Part shown: in pieces, positions 17,652 to 25,141 of the stretch
Numbering within the stretch: the first letter of the stretch is position 1
How the letters are laid out: each line of letters starts with the position of its first letter
Assembly (NCBI RefSeq): GCF_025947145.1
Contig: NZ_CP109999.1
Span: 186,001-250,000, forward strand
Source: Flavobacterium sp. N1994
GTDB lineage: Bacteria; Bacteroidota; Bacteroidia; Flavobacteriales; Flavobacteriaceae
Direction: 5' to 3'
DNA length: 64,000 nucleotides
Translations under genes and position numbers: made by a program
The notes under the pieces: generated by a model
The model's database searches: none
What the model saw: only the letters and a program-made list of their open reading frames with translations
Told to the model about the DNA's origin: nothing

Positions 17652-18112
17652 TGGAATTTAGATATCACCCCATACTTGAAGGACTAAAAGTCAACGAAGA
17701 TGGAACAGAGATTATTTATTTAGGTAAAAAGCTGGAGCCTAAAATCTATGAAAGAGAAGGAAAGTCCATTCCGATGCAAGTAGTCAATATAAAGTACAAA
17801 AATATCACAGTAATGCGCTTGGTAAACGAATGTTGGAATAGTGTAAGTGAAAATTTAGACTACATCACTAAAAGAATTGATCCTGAAAAAGGAAACCATT
17901 ATTCTAACCTATGCTGGTCTAAACAAGGAGTTGGTTTATCACATAACAATAGCCCAAACTTTGGTGCAAAACCAAAGTTTAGTGAACAGGAATTCAAAAA
18001 CTTAAAAGCCGAAATCAAACCAGGCGAAACTATAACTGTTTTTTTAAAGCGAAAAAAAGTAAGTACAAAAGCCTATTACACAGCCAAAAAGAAGTATGAA
18101 AAAAAGCAATAG
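17651..18112 (+). CDS. Hypothetical with HNH/NUMOD-like remnant
   Basis: 153 aa. The segment MRLVNECWNSVSENLDYITKRIDPEKGNHYSNLCW parallels the HNH plus NUMOD4 module (V-x-R-L-V...N-H-x-D...N-x-x-N-L-x-W), but the metal-binding histidines are replaced (YITKRID), so nuclease activity is doubtful. It may be a DNA-binding derivative. It overlaps the next gene by 17 bases in the early operon. Confidence 0.55.
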   Translation: MEFRYHPILEGLKVNEDGTEIIYLGKKLEPKIYEREGKSIPMQVVNIKYKNITVMRLVNECWNSVSENLDYITKRIDPEKGNHYSNLCWSKQGVGLSHNNSPNFGAKPKFSEQEFKNLKAEIKPGETITVFLKRKKVSTKAYYTAKKKYEKKQ

Positions 18113-18731
18113 AGCATATTCAGTATCAAACGTTGTAACAAAGAAATTTAAGCCTTTAAGTTTTGAAGGAGCTTGGAAAGACACTTTAGGAACTCCAGAC
18201 AAAGCTTTCTCAGCAATACTTTTTGGAGGTACAAGTAACGGAAAGACTGAAGCAGCTATGAAGCTTGCAAAGTATTTAACAAATTTTGGAAAAGTTGATT
18301 ATGACTCGCTTGAGCAGGGAGTTTCAGCAACTATAAGAGATGCCTTGATTAGAAATAATATGGAAAGTTGCGAGAATACTTTTCGACTGTTAGATAGGGT
18401 GCCTTTTGAAGAATTGATTAACCGAATGAGCAAACCAAAATCAGCTGATTTCCTTTTTGTTGACTCCGTACAATATACCAGGATAAACAAAGCTCAGTAT
18501 TATCAATTAAAAGAGTTAATGCTAGCAAAAGGAAAAGGGATTATTTGGATTAGTCAAGCAAAAGGAAAACTACCCAAAGGAAGTCTAGCTGATGATATCA
18601 TGTTTGATGTCGATTTAAAGCTTTGGGTTGAAGGATTCAAACTCTTCCCAGATGGAAGGTTAAACGGTGGCGGTGAACCGTTGGTGATATGGCCAGAAAG
18701 AGCTGCTAAATATTGGAATGAAATTTATTAA
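18096..18731 (+). CDS. RecA-like P-loop ATPase of the early operon
   Basis: 211 aa. Walker A GGTSNGKTEA near residue 44 and Walker B FLFVDSVQY near 121, followed by IIWISQAKGK, fit a RecA/DnaB-like ATPase core in a minimal form. It is distinct from the MuB-like protein and may be a replication or recombination accessory. No helicase or primase domain is fused. Confidence 0.6.
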   Translation: MKKSNRAYSVSNVVTKKFKPLSFEGAWKDTLGTPDKAFSAILFGGTSNGKTEAAMKLAKYLTNFGKVDYDSLEQGVSATIRDALIRNNMESCENTFRLLDRVPFEELINRMSKPKSADFLFVDSVQYTRINKAQYYQLKELMLAKGKGIIWISQAKGKLPKGSLADDIMFDVDLKLWVEGFKLFPDGRLNGGGEPLVIWPERAAKYWNEIY

Positions 18732-18742
18732 AAATCAAAATC

Positions 18743-19123
18743 ATGACTACACTAAAAAATCAAATACTAGATACTTTACAAATGAGTTCTGAGGACTATG
18801 ACCTTATGATATTTCTACAATTTTGGAACTATTGTTACAAGTATGCTGCCAAGTCTCCTAAAAAAACGCAACAGTTTGTCGCTAATGCCAATATAAACAA
18901 ATGGTATATGAAAGAATTAGCCAGTAGAGAAAGAACCTTTTTAGATATGGTTCCTGGTTTAATCAAAACTAAATCAGATCTGAATTATCATTATAAAGGT
19001 TGTGTTGCCGGAATAATAAACCTATTTCCAAAAGCACTTTTCGAAATGATAAAAGAAGACCCACAATCCCCTGAATTTACTAAAGACTTAATCACAAATA
19101 CACCGCTTGTTTATGCAAATTGA
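18743..19123 (+). CDS. Hypothetical early phage protein
   Basis: 126 aa, helical, with FWNYCYKYAAKSPKKTQQFVANANINKWY. No known domain. It overlaps the next gene by 11 bases. Confidence 0.55.
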   Translation: MTTLKNQILDTLQMSSEDYDLMIFLQFWNYCYKYAAKSPKKTQQFVANANINKWYMKELASRERTFLDMVPGLIKTKSDLNYHYKGCVAGIINLFPKALFEMIKEDPQSPEFTKDLITNTPLVYAN

Positions 19124-19451
19124 TGCCTCAATAACAGTAGAAAAAGTATTAAATGAACGCCAAAAGCTTTATACAGTATTACAATTTGATAGTAGCCATA
19201 CAAAAATTTTCAAGATTGGTGAGCGCATCTGTATTAATCAGGCAAGAGGAGTTTTGTTTGACATCATCAACTACTTCAATGATGTAATCGAAGTAGAGCA
19301 AGTTAGGGTTTATAAAATTCCTGAACGTGTCCAGGAGAAAATAGATTGGGCTTGTGAATTGATTGAAAGAACAAAGTTTCAAAGTTATCCAGACAACTGG
19401 TATTTAGAAATAAATGAAAATAGTTACGAAAGCAGAATTAATAAATTATAG
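19113..19451 (+). CDS. Hypothetical early phage protein
   Basis: 112 aa from the ATG encoding MQIDASITVEKVL; a TTG two codons upstream is possible. Mixed alpha/beta with a C-terminal Trp-containing helix. Not recognised. Confidence 0.5.
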   Translation: MQIDASITVEKVLNERQKLYTVLQFDSSHTKIFKIGERICINQARGVLFDIINYFNDVIEVEQVRVYKIPERVQEKIDWACELIERTKFQSYPDNWYLEINENSYESRINKL

Positions 19452-19458
19452 ATAAAAA

Positions 19459-20091
19459 ATGAAAAACTTAAAAATTACACAAACAGGAAAAGACCCAATT
19501 TGGTATGATGAATCAGGTACCGCAATACCATACAATCGTATCAATAAAGTTGAAAGATTACATGAAAAAAAATCAGCTCAACTTTTAAAAGAAGCATTAT
19601 CGATTAGTTCCAGATTAAGAGATTTCAAAGTTCTTATTCAAGATACTTGTGCTGAAGCTTATGAAGCATTTATGCAGTCAAAAGATGTGAAAAAATCAAA
19701 TAAAGGAAATTACACCTGGTTCAACTTCAACCGTACTATTAAAATTGAGGTTAATGTTTCAGAGCCTATCAAATTTGATGACTTAACAATAACTGCAGCA
19801 AAAGCAAAATTAGATGAGTTCTTAACGGACAATATAGATGCTAAAAACGGATTTATAAAAGAGATGATTATCAAATCATTTGAAACTCAACGCTCCGGGC
19901 AATTAGACGTAAAAGATGTTCTAAAACTTACTCAATTCAAAGAACGTGTTAACAATCCTCTTTTCTCAGAAGCTATTGATTTGATTACATCAGCAATCCG
20001 TCGTCCAGCTTCAAAAACATACTTCCGTATTTGGATGAAAGATGGAACAGGTGAGTATCAAAACATCGATTTGAATTTATCAAGTATCTAA
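19459..20091 (+). CDS. DUF3164 family protein (Mu-like)
   Basis: 210 aa. DPIWYDESGTAIPYNRI at the start and the RDFKVLIQDTCAEAYEAF and LDEFLTDNIDAKNGFIKEMI blocks match DUF3164, a conserved early-region protein of Mu-like phages whose function is not known to me. It is co-transcribed with the transposition genes, with its stop overlapping the next possible start. Confidence 0.75.
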   Translation: MKNLKITQTGKDPIWYDESGTAIPYNRINKVERLHEKKSAQLLKEALSISSRLRDFKVLIQDTCAEAYEAFMQSKDVKKSNKGNYTWFNFNRTIKIEVNVSEPIKFDDLTITAAKAKLDEFLTDNIDAKNGFIKEMIIKSFETQRSGQLDVKDVLKLTQFKERVNNPLFSEAIDLITSAIRRPASKTYFRIWMKDGTGEYQNIDLNLSSI

Positions 20092-20369
20092 TGAGACCGC
20101 TTGACTATTATTTGTCAATTCTACTATTGACAATGGCTTTGCATCATAGGCAATTTTTAAAAGAAACCTTCAGGTTTATGTATTTCAGAGTAAAAATATT
20201 AATCAAACAATATCAAAATGAGCATAAAAATAAACACAGTAAACGAAGAAAGTATAGAAGTGAATGGCAAGCTCATTTACAAGGATCACAACGAAAACTG
20301 GGTAGCAACAGTAGAGTTAACAATACAGGAACGGAATGCATTCAACCTGCATTTAGTGGCATTGAATAG
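20091..20369 (+). CDS. Doubtful small membrane protein
   Basis: A 92-aa frame starting on the stop of the DUF3164 gene (taATGa). Residues 5-20 are hydrophobic. Its second half overlaps the better-supported 20218-20391 gene in another frame and reads as low-complexity basic sequence there, so either it is a true overlapping gene or chance. Low confidence. Confidence 0.3.
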   Translation: MRPLDYYLSILLLTMALHHRQFLKETFRFMYFRVKILIKQYQNEHKNKHSKRRKYRSEWQAHLQGSQRKLGSNSRVNNTGTECIQPAFSGIE

Positions 20370-20391
20370 TAAGGAAGAGAATAAAGATTAG
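20218..20391 (+). CDS. Small conserved phage protein
   Basis: 57 aa, starting MSIKINTVNEESIEVNGKL. The sequence is typical of compact proteins in Bacteroidota prophages (IEVNGKLIYKDHNENWVATVELT), with a beta-hairpin followed by a helix. It fits the spacing of the early operon better than the overlapping longer frame. Function unknown. Confidence 0.55.
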   Translation: MSIKINTVNEESIEVNGKLIYKDHNENWVATVELTIQERNAFNLHLVALNSKEENKD

Positions 20392-20408
20392 TTAAGGTTG
20401 ATTTGGAT

Positions 20409-20472
20409 TTCCAGGAAACGAATAGAGGAGTAACCGATTGGGGCGGTGCAGGTTCAATTCCTGCTCCTGGAA
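20409..20472 (+). tRNA. tRNA-like element, possibly degenerate tRNA-Pro (TGG)
   Basis: Seven perfect acceptor pairs (20410-20416 with 20465-20471, extendable by one), a perfect T-arm (20448-20452, loop ttcaatt, 20460-20464) and a 4-bp anticodon-like arm (20433-20436 with 20444-20447) whose 7-base loop attgggg would present TGG. There is no variable loop, the D-arm is short (about 16 bases) and no CCA is encoded. Total length of about 62 is below that of a normal tRNA. It sits between small phage genes, on the same strand. It is either a tRNA mimic, a relic, or a processing signal. Confidence 0.45.
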
Positions 20473-20493
20473 CGAATTAGAAATAAACAAAAA

Positions 20494-20832
20494 ATGAGTA
20501 CAAAAACAATCCAACCAAGAAAACCAGTTGTATGCTCAACAGGTTCTGCTACTGATAACTACTTTTCGCCAAAGCCTAAAGATGATAGCGAAGCAAAAAG
20601 ATGGCAAGCTTTTGATAGTAAAAGTGATCAGCACAAGTATATCCTTTCAATGCTTCATACAATGGGATGGACCAAACTTGTAAACGGTAAAACAGTGGGA
20701 AATATGGAAACTTTTGCCCATTGGTTAAAAACAAAATCACCAGTAACAAAACCATTGATGGAAATGTCAGCTGCTGAAACATCAAAAGTAATCTACGCCT
20801 TTGAAAATGTAGTTAGATATCAGTTTAAGTAA
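20494..20832 (+). CDS. GemA/gp16-like regulatory protein
   Basis: 112 aa from the ATG encoding MSTKTIQPRK (upstream in-frame ATG lies inside the tRNA-like element and is rejected). KYILSMLHTMGWTKLVNGKTVGNMETFAHWLK and MSAAETSKVIYAFENVV resemble the helical GemA (DUF1018) proteins of Mu-like phages, which modulate host gene expression. Placement in the early region agrees. Confidence 0.55.
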   Translation: MSTKTIQPRKPVVCSTGSATDNYFSPKPKDDSEAKRWQAFDSKSDQHKYILSMLHTMGWTKLVNGKTVGNMETFAHWLKTKSPVTKPLMEMSAAETSKVIYAFENVVRYQFK

Positions 20833-21194
20833 TGGATTTAACTAAAGATTTACAGGAGTTAGAAAAAGGAATTGACAAAATGGTTATTATCTTTTTAATT
20901 ATGATGGTGATAACATTTATTGCAGGTTTATACATTGGAAACAATTCGAAAAAACCAAAGAAAAAAAAGAAAAATAAGAATCCTTGTGATTGTAAAGATG
21001 TTAATGAGTGTGAAAAATGGTGTTGCGCTAAAATTGCTTACACTAAAGCTCAAAATTACTCAATAACTGAGGAATGTAAACATCCAAACCGTTCTACGGT
21101 TGTTTTAGATGCAACCGCTACTTGTGAGATTACTATCGAGGAATGTCTTGATTGCAGAATGCCATTAACAGAACCAAAAACTGACTGCAGATGA
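20832..21194 (+). CDS. Membrane protein with Cys-rich tail
   Basis: 120 aa: one transmembrane helix at about residues 18-38, a Lys-rich linker (KKPKKKKKNK), then a Cys-rich domain with CDC, CEKWCC, CEIT and CLDC motifs, suggesting zinc binding in the cytoplasm. Not recognised; overlaps the next gene by 4 bases. Confidence 0.5.
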   Translation: MDLTKDLQELEKGIDKMVIIFLIMMVITFIAGLYIGNNSKKPKKKKKNKNPCDCKDVNECEKWCCAKIAYTKAQNYSITEECKHPNRSTVVLDATATCEITIEECLDCRMPLTEPKTDCR

Positions 21195-21460
21195 AAATTA
21201 AAAGAAATTACATTGACGTAGCCCAATACAGATCGCTAATTACCCAACAAATCAATCGCCTGTTAGATTATTTACTTCAAAATGATGACTATGAGCAAGA
21301 TTTAAAATTGAAGGCAGAAATCAAAGAATTAAGGCAAAAACACAAATTATGTGGAGAATTAGGCTATGCTAGAATAACATGCCAGATTGAAATGGATGAA
21401 GTTGTCTTAGAAAGCAAAATGAATGAAACTCAAACTATCCTAAAACTGCAATTAACATGA
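21191..21460 (+). CDS. Hypothetical small early protein
   Basis: 89 aa, starting MKIKRNYIDVAQYRS, mostly helical and charged. Overlaps both neighbours by 4 bases (ATGA type), so it is firmly part of the operon. No domain recognised. Confidence 0.5.
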   Translation: MKIKRNYIDVAQYRSLITQQINRLLDYLLQNDDYEQDLKLKAEIKELRQKHKLCGELGYARITCQIEMDEVVLESKMNETQTILKLQLT

Positions 21461-21795
21461 AAAAAGTACAGTTACAACTAACGGCAAGGCAATTGAATAG
21501 TCTGGTTTATTGTTTCAATTTCATTAATCAGGTTTATGCAAAATCAAGAGAGGAAAAAACAACTAAATCAATATTAGATGAAGTGATACTCAAGGTTAAA
21601 AAGAAACATTTGGAGGTTGAAAGTAGCATAAATACAATATTCTCAAAACCAAAAGTTTCAAAGTTCTCTTTCAAGTATTATGAAGCAGATGCCTTAGAAA
21701 AGTATGTTTTATTCGCTGAGGAACAAAGCCTAAATGAATACGATAGAAATGTAGTTCTTTTTATTAAAAGCAAATTAAATCAACAGTTAGCATGA
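21457..21795 (+). CDS. Hypothetical early protein
   Basis: 112 aa, helical and basic, starting MKKVQLQLTARQLN. ATGA overlaps link it to both neighbours. No domain recognised. Confidence 0.5.
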   Translation: MKKVQLQLTARQLNSLVYCFNFINQVYAKSREEKTTKSILDEVILKVKKKHLEVESSINTIFSKPKVSKFSFKYYEADALEKYVLFAEEQSLNEYDRNVVLFIKSKLNQQLA

Positions 21796-22112
21796 GTAAA
21801 ATATACATCGCAGGAAAAGTTACAGGATTAGATCCAAAAGAGTGCGCAGCCAAATTTGAAAAAATGGAGCTACAGTTACAAGCTAAAGGTTGGGAAGTAG
21901 TCAATCCGGTTAAGCTTATTAATAATCCAGGGGAACGATGGGCAAGCGCCATGAGAACCTGCCTATTAGAACTTACTTTTTGCGATGCTATTTTTATGTT
22001 GCCATGCTCTACTGATAGCAGAGGTGCAAAAATTGAATTACAACACGCAATTGAATGTAATATCGATATCTATACTGAAATAAAAGACTTAGAAATATGC
22101 AAACAACCCTAA
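21792..22112 (+). CDS. DUF4406 protein, nucleoside deoxyribosyltransferase-like
   Basis: 106 aa. KIYIAGKVTGLDP, WEVVNPVKL and CDAIFMLPCSTDSRGAKIELQHA match DUF4406, which shares the Rossmann-like fold of nucleoside 2-deoxyribosyltransferases. The GAxxE motif (GAKIE) carries the expected catalytic glutamate. It may act on deoxynucleosides during phage growth; a substrate is not shown. Confidence 0.75.
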   Translation: MSKIYIAGKVTGLDPKECAAKFEKMELQLQAKGWEVVNPVKLINNPGERWASAMRTCLLELTFCDAIFMLPCSTDSRGAKIELQHAIECNIDIYTEIKDLEICKQP

Positions 22113-22534
22113 TAACATATACAGTAAAGAGCAAACAAAACGGCTTTATTTGGGTATTTAAATACCATTTAAATGGCAAATTAGCAAGTTTTGAGCTTAT
22201 GGATAGTGAATTAACTGAAAAGCAAGAAGATTGGTTAAATGGCCGATTCCCATTTCAAGAAAAACATATCATTGTTTGGCAACAAAAGCTAAAACAAAAC
22301 TTTGAAATTGTAAAAGCAGAACCAATCCTTGATTTTGACTCATTATGGGAGCTTTACGGACTAAAAGTGAAGAGACAGTCATCGGAAGCAGCATTCAAAA
22401 AATTATCACCTGCAGAAAAAGTAAAATGCTTCTTAGCACTACCAGCTTACTTCAAACATTTAACTAAAAGTAGAGAAGCAAAAGCCCACTTAGTGACCTG
22501 GATTAATCAAAAACGATTTAATGATGAGTATTAA
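22097..22534 (+). CDS. Hypothetical early protein
   Basis: 145 aa. The N-terminal half is beta-strand rich (FKYHLNGKLASFEL), the C-terminal half (FDSLWELYGLKVKRQSSEAAFKKLSPAEKVKCFLALPAYF) resembles a helical segment found in phage replication or DnaT/DnaC-loader-like proteins. Overlaps the preceding gene by 16 bases. Function uncertain. Confidence 0.5.
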   Translation: MQTTLITYTVKSKQNGFIWVFKYHLNGKLASFELMDSELTEKQEDWLNGRFPFQEKHIIVWQQKLKQNFEIVKAEPILDFDSLWELYGLKVKRQSSEAAFKKLSPAEKVKCFLALPAYFKHLTKSREAKAHLVTWINQKRFNDEY

Positions 22535-22551
22535 AAAAGCAAAAAAAATTA

Positions 22552-23283
22552 ATGGCTGTAGTTGGTAAATATGGAAAAATTGATTTTTCAGATGATGATA
22601 TCAAATTCATCGAAGATAACTTTAAAATCATGACAAATAAAAAAATTGCGGATAATCTTGGTTTAAAGCCTACAAGAGTCAGAATAAAAGCGTATGAACT
22701 TGGGCTAAAAAAAATTGAATTAGAGTTTTGGCCAGTTGAAGCTATACAGTATTTAAAAAGTAATTTCAAAAGTATAGGCAATAAAGAAATAGTTAAATAT
22801 TTCAATAGTAAATATCCAAAAAAAAAGGGATGGACTACAAAACATATTGATAAAAAACTAAGTCAATTAAAATTAAAAAGAACACTACAAGACTTATATA
22901 ATATAAGGGAAAGAAATAGACAAAACGGAAGTTATGGTCCTCCAAATCCAAATAAAAAAGCAAAATTATTAAAAGGTTTTGTGATGTTTAAAAATGAAAA
23001 ATATATCATTGAACCAGGACAAACTAAAGAGGAGATTTTTGAATTAATTATAACTAATAAAATACAACCAATAAAACAAATACCTATGAAAATAGAACAA
23101 ACAGAAGCTTTTAAATCAATGTCATCTTTATCTCAAGAATTAGTATTAAAGAGAATAAATAGAATTAATATAGAAGATCAAATAATTATAGCTAGAACAA
23201 TTGGATTAGAAAAATGGAAGCTACAAACAGGTCTTCAAGAAAGATGGCAAAAAATAGTAATTGAAATTATAGAAAATGAATAA
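22552..23283 (+). CDS. DNA-binding protein with repeated SANT/HTH-like units
   Basis: 243 aa. Two similar helical units (about residues 12-52 with NKKIADNLGLKPTRVRIKAYELGL and 58-102 with NKEIVKYFNSKYPKKKGWTTKHIDKKLSQL) look like tandem Myb/SANT or resolvase-type HTHs. It is the last long early gene and a candidate for the middle/late activator (Mor/C role), because no other activator is seen. Inference. Confidence 0.5.
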   Translation: MAVVGKYGKIDFSDDDIKFIEDNFKIMTNKKIADNLGLKPTRVRIKAYELGLKKIELEFWPVEAIQYLKSNFKSIGNKEIVKYFNSKYPKKKGWTTKHIDKKLSQLKLKRTLQDLYNIRERNRQNGSYGPPNPNKKAKLLKGFVMFKNEKYIIEPGQTKEEIFELIITNKIQPIKQIPMKIEQTEAFKSMSSLSQELVLKRINRINIEDQIIIARTIGLEKWKLQTGLQERWQKIVIEIIENE

Positions 23284-23284
23284 T

Positions 23285-23437
23285 ATGACACCAGAACAGA
23301 GAGCAGCACAGGAATTAATGAAAGCAACCTTTTGGGAAGCTTTTGCAAGAGGTATAATGGTAGGCTTTTTGGTCTCATTATTAATTATAACAACTATTTA
23401 TTACTTCTCAATAGATATTGTTGAAGCAATAAATTAA
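23285..23437 (+). CDS. Small single-pass membrane protein
   Basis: 50 aa, starting MTPEQRAAQELMKATFWEAF. One transmembrane helix covers about residues 23-41 (IMVGFLVSLLIITTIYYF). Starts 2 bases after the preceding stop. Confidence 0.5.
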   Translation: MTPEQRAAQELMKATFWEAFARGIMVGFLVSLLIITTIYYFSIDIVEAIN

Positions 23438-23471
23438 ATACTTATTTTTAACAACTTTAAAACAATAAATT

Positions 23472-23735
23472 ATGAAAAAATTACTATTCATTTTAGTAGC
23501 AGTAACTGTTATTAGTTGCTCAAAAAGCGACAGTGTTCCTGCAGAACCATGCGCCATTACAGTTTTTAGTTATGTGACTGGAGTAAATCCAGACGGCTCA
23601 ACACAATATTCATTATCTTATGGCCCTAGTACAAGTAACAATCAAAATCACATTGTTACTCAATCGACTTACATGTACTATTATAACTTGTCTAATCATG
23701 CAAGCATAAAAGTATGTTGGGATGGAGATAAGTAA
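23472..23735 (+). CDS. Small phage-encoded lipoprotein
   Basis: 87 aa with a lipoprotein signal (LLFILVAVTVISC, lipidated C16) and a short mature domain with SYVTGVNPDGSTQYSL and two cysteines. It would sit on the cell envelope, possibly as a superinfection-exclusion factor; this role is inferred from its position at the end of the early operon, before a terminator. Confidence 0.6.
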   Translation: MKKLLFILVAVTVISCSKSDSVPAEPCAITVFSYVTGVNPDGSTQYSLSYGPSTSNNQNHIVTQSTYMYYYNLSNHASIKVCWDGDK

Positions 23736-23760
23736 TAATTAATTCAATGTTTATTATAAA

Positions 23761-23791
23761 AAACCCACTCTAAAAAGTGGGTTTTTTTATT
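23761..23791 (+). terminator. Early operon terminator
   Basis: Perfect 9-bp stem (23761-23769 with 23776-23784) and a T run. Ends the 14615-23735 transcription unit. Confidence 0.8.
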
Positions 23792-23817
23792 CAATAATCT
23801 TTTCTACTTTTGCTAAT

Positions 23818-23997
23818 ATGGGTAGAGATGCTGAACTTCACGAGAGAAAAATCAGAGAAGTAACTGCTTACTTCAATAAACTCAATTCTGTTTTAGAATT
23901 TGGAGTTAAAAAATACACTATCGCATATTGTACAGCTGCTACAGCTGATAAGTTTTTAATGCGTCCTAAAACAGTTGAAAACTATATTTACCGTTAG
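23818..23997 (+). CDS. Small HTH-like phage protein
   Basis: 59 aa, starting MGRDAELHERKIREV. The C-terminus (AATADKFLMRPKTVENYIYR) resembles the recognition part of small HTH proteins common in Bacteroidota prophages. It converges on the inverted head block and overlaps the 23994 gene by 4 bases at the stops. It might regulate the late genes. Confidence 0.55.
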   Translation: MGRDAELHERKIREVTAYFNKLNSVLEFGVKKYTIAYCTAATADKFLMRPKTVENYIYR

Positions 23998-24542
23998 GTA
24001 TTAATTTCATCAAAAAGCTTTGCCTTATTTTCTCCTGGAGCAATGACTGCTTTTTCAACTGCTACTTCCATGTTTTCAAACTTCAAGTTTTTATATAAAA
24101 TTTGAGCGCTATCATCAAGCATAGTGAATTGAAATCTTTGTACATAAAGCATACCAGCTCCACCAGTTTCTACAGGATCAAAACCAGTTCTACTCATTTC
24201 GCTAAAATACTTTCCATTTGAGCAATGAAAACAAGCATTTATAGTAGCTAAGTCATCAAGAAAATTAAGTGCTTTTTGTTGGTTTTTGGCTTTTCTATTG
24301 GTATCAGCAAAGGTTTCATAAAATAAATAGATATCACATTGCATTCGCAACTGCTGCAGCTTTTCTGAAAGGTTTTCAGCACTAAGAACTCTATAAGCAA
24401 AGAAAACTGCAGGAGATGAAAAAGGATGCTCTTCAGCCATAAATGAAACTTGCTCACTCCAAAGGTCAACTGTTTTAATATTTGACATATTTACTGTAAT
24501 TCTTTGCTCGTGTTCTAGGTAAACGTTTTTTAAATTTTTCAT
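23994..24542 (-). CDS. Putative head-tail connector or tail-terminator protein
   Basis: 182 aa. Segments such as HPFSSPAVFFAYRVLSAENLSEKLQQLRMQCDIYLFYETFADTN and FDPVETGGAGMLYVQRFQFTML resemble the small neck/tail-completion proteins encoded beside MuF and gpG-type genes. Last gene of the inverted block. Assignment rests mostly on context. Confidence 0.45.
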   Translation of the reverse strand: MKNLKNVYLEHEQRITVNMSNIKTVDLWSEQVSFMAEEHPFSSPAVFFAYRVLSAENLSEKLQQLRMQCDIYLFYETFADTNRKAKNQQKALNFLDDLATINACFHCSNGKYFSEMSRTGFDPVETGGAGMLYVQRFQFTMLDDSAQILYKNLKFENMEVAVEKAVIAPGENKAKLFDEINT

Positions 24543-24555
24543 ATTTAATCAGTGT

Positions 24556-25068
24556 TTAAACAGCCTTAAAACGGCTTTCAATCATTTTTATAAACTTGTT
24601 TTGAATAGTTGCCCGGAATGTGGCGGAGTCTCCCATAAATTGCCGTTTTGGCATCTTAATTTCGAAGTAACTTTTTTTAGTTAGTGCCATGGCTCTATAT
24701 TGAGATTGCCCGGTCTTTTTGAACATATACCAAAAGTACTTTTTCATTTTAGCAGTAACTGGTATTTTCAGTATTCCACCTTCATTATGAATTTTAGCAT
24801 GTTTCGCTGTTGCTGTCGCAACTACTCTTTTAGAACTGCTAGAGCTAATAGAAATACTATCGCGCAAAGCTGAGCTTTTTGTTAAAATAGCCCTTCCAGA
24901 ATCAGTGTTGCCTTTACGAGCTTGCCATGGTTGCAAAGAACCATCCATAAAACCCTGTTTTTCAAAGTTACCCATAATAAAATTAATCATTTCTACCTCT
25001 GCTATTGTCTGGGCATCTTTGATTAACTTTTTGGCAACTCCATTAAAATCAGGAATTTTGGTTATCAT
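24556..25068 (-). CDS. Phage virion morphogenesis protein (gpG/gpS type)
   Basis: 170 aa. ILTKSSALRDSISI, the AKIHNEGG motif and the closing KMPKRQFMGDS match the phage virion morphogenesis/tail completion family (Mu gpG, P2 gpS). It acts in the final head-tail joining. Lies 13 bases upstream of the 24542 gene on the reverse strand. Confidence 0.75.
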   Translation of the reverse strand: MITKIPDFNGVAKKLIKDAQTIAEVEMINFIMGNFEKQGFMDGSLQPWQARKGNTDSGRAILTKSSALRDSISISSSSSKRVVATATAKHAKIHNEGGILKIPVTAKMKKYFWYMFKKTGQSQYRAMALTKKSYFEIKMPKRQFMGDSATFRATIQNKFIKMIESRFKAV

Positions 25069-25141
25069 ATTATTTTATTTGTATATTTGCAATGTTATAC
25101 ATGAGGGCGAGGACGGGAAACTGTTTGAGCCCTCTACCTTT

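Noticed and set aside
20446..20493. Upstream start for the GemA-like gene
   Set aside because: It lies inside the tRNA-like element; the ATG at 20494 is directly followed by the conserved sequence.
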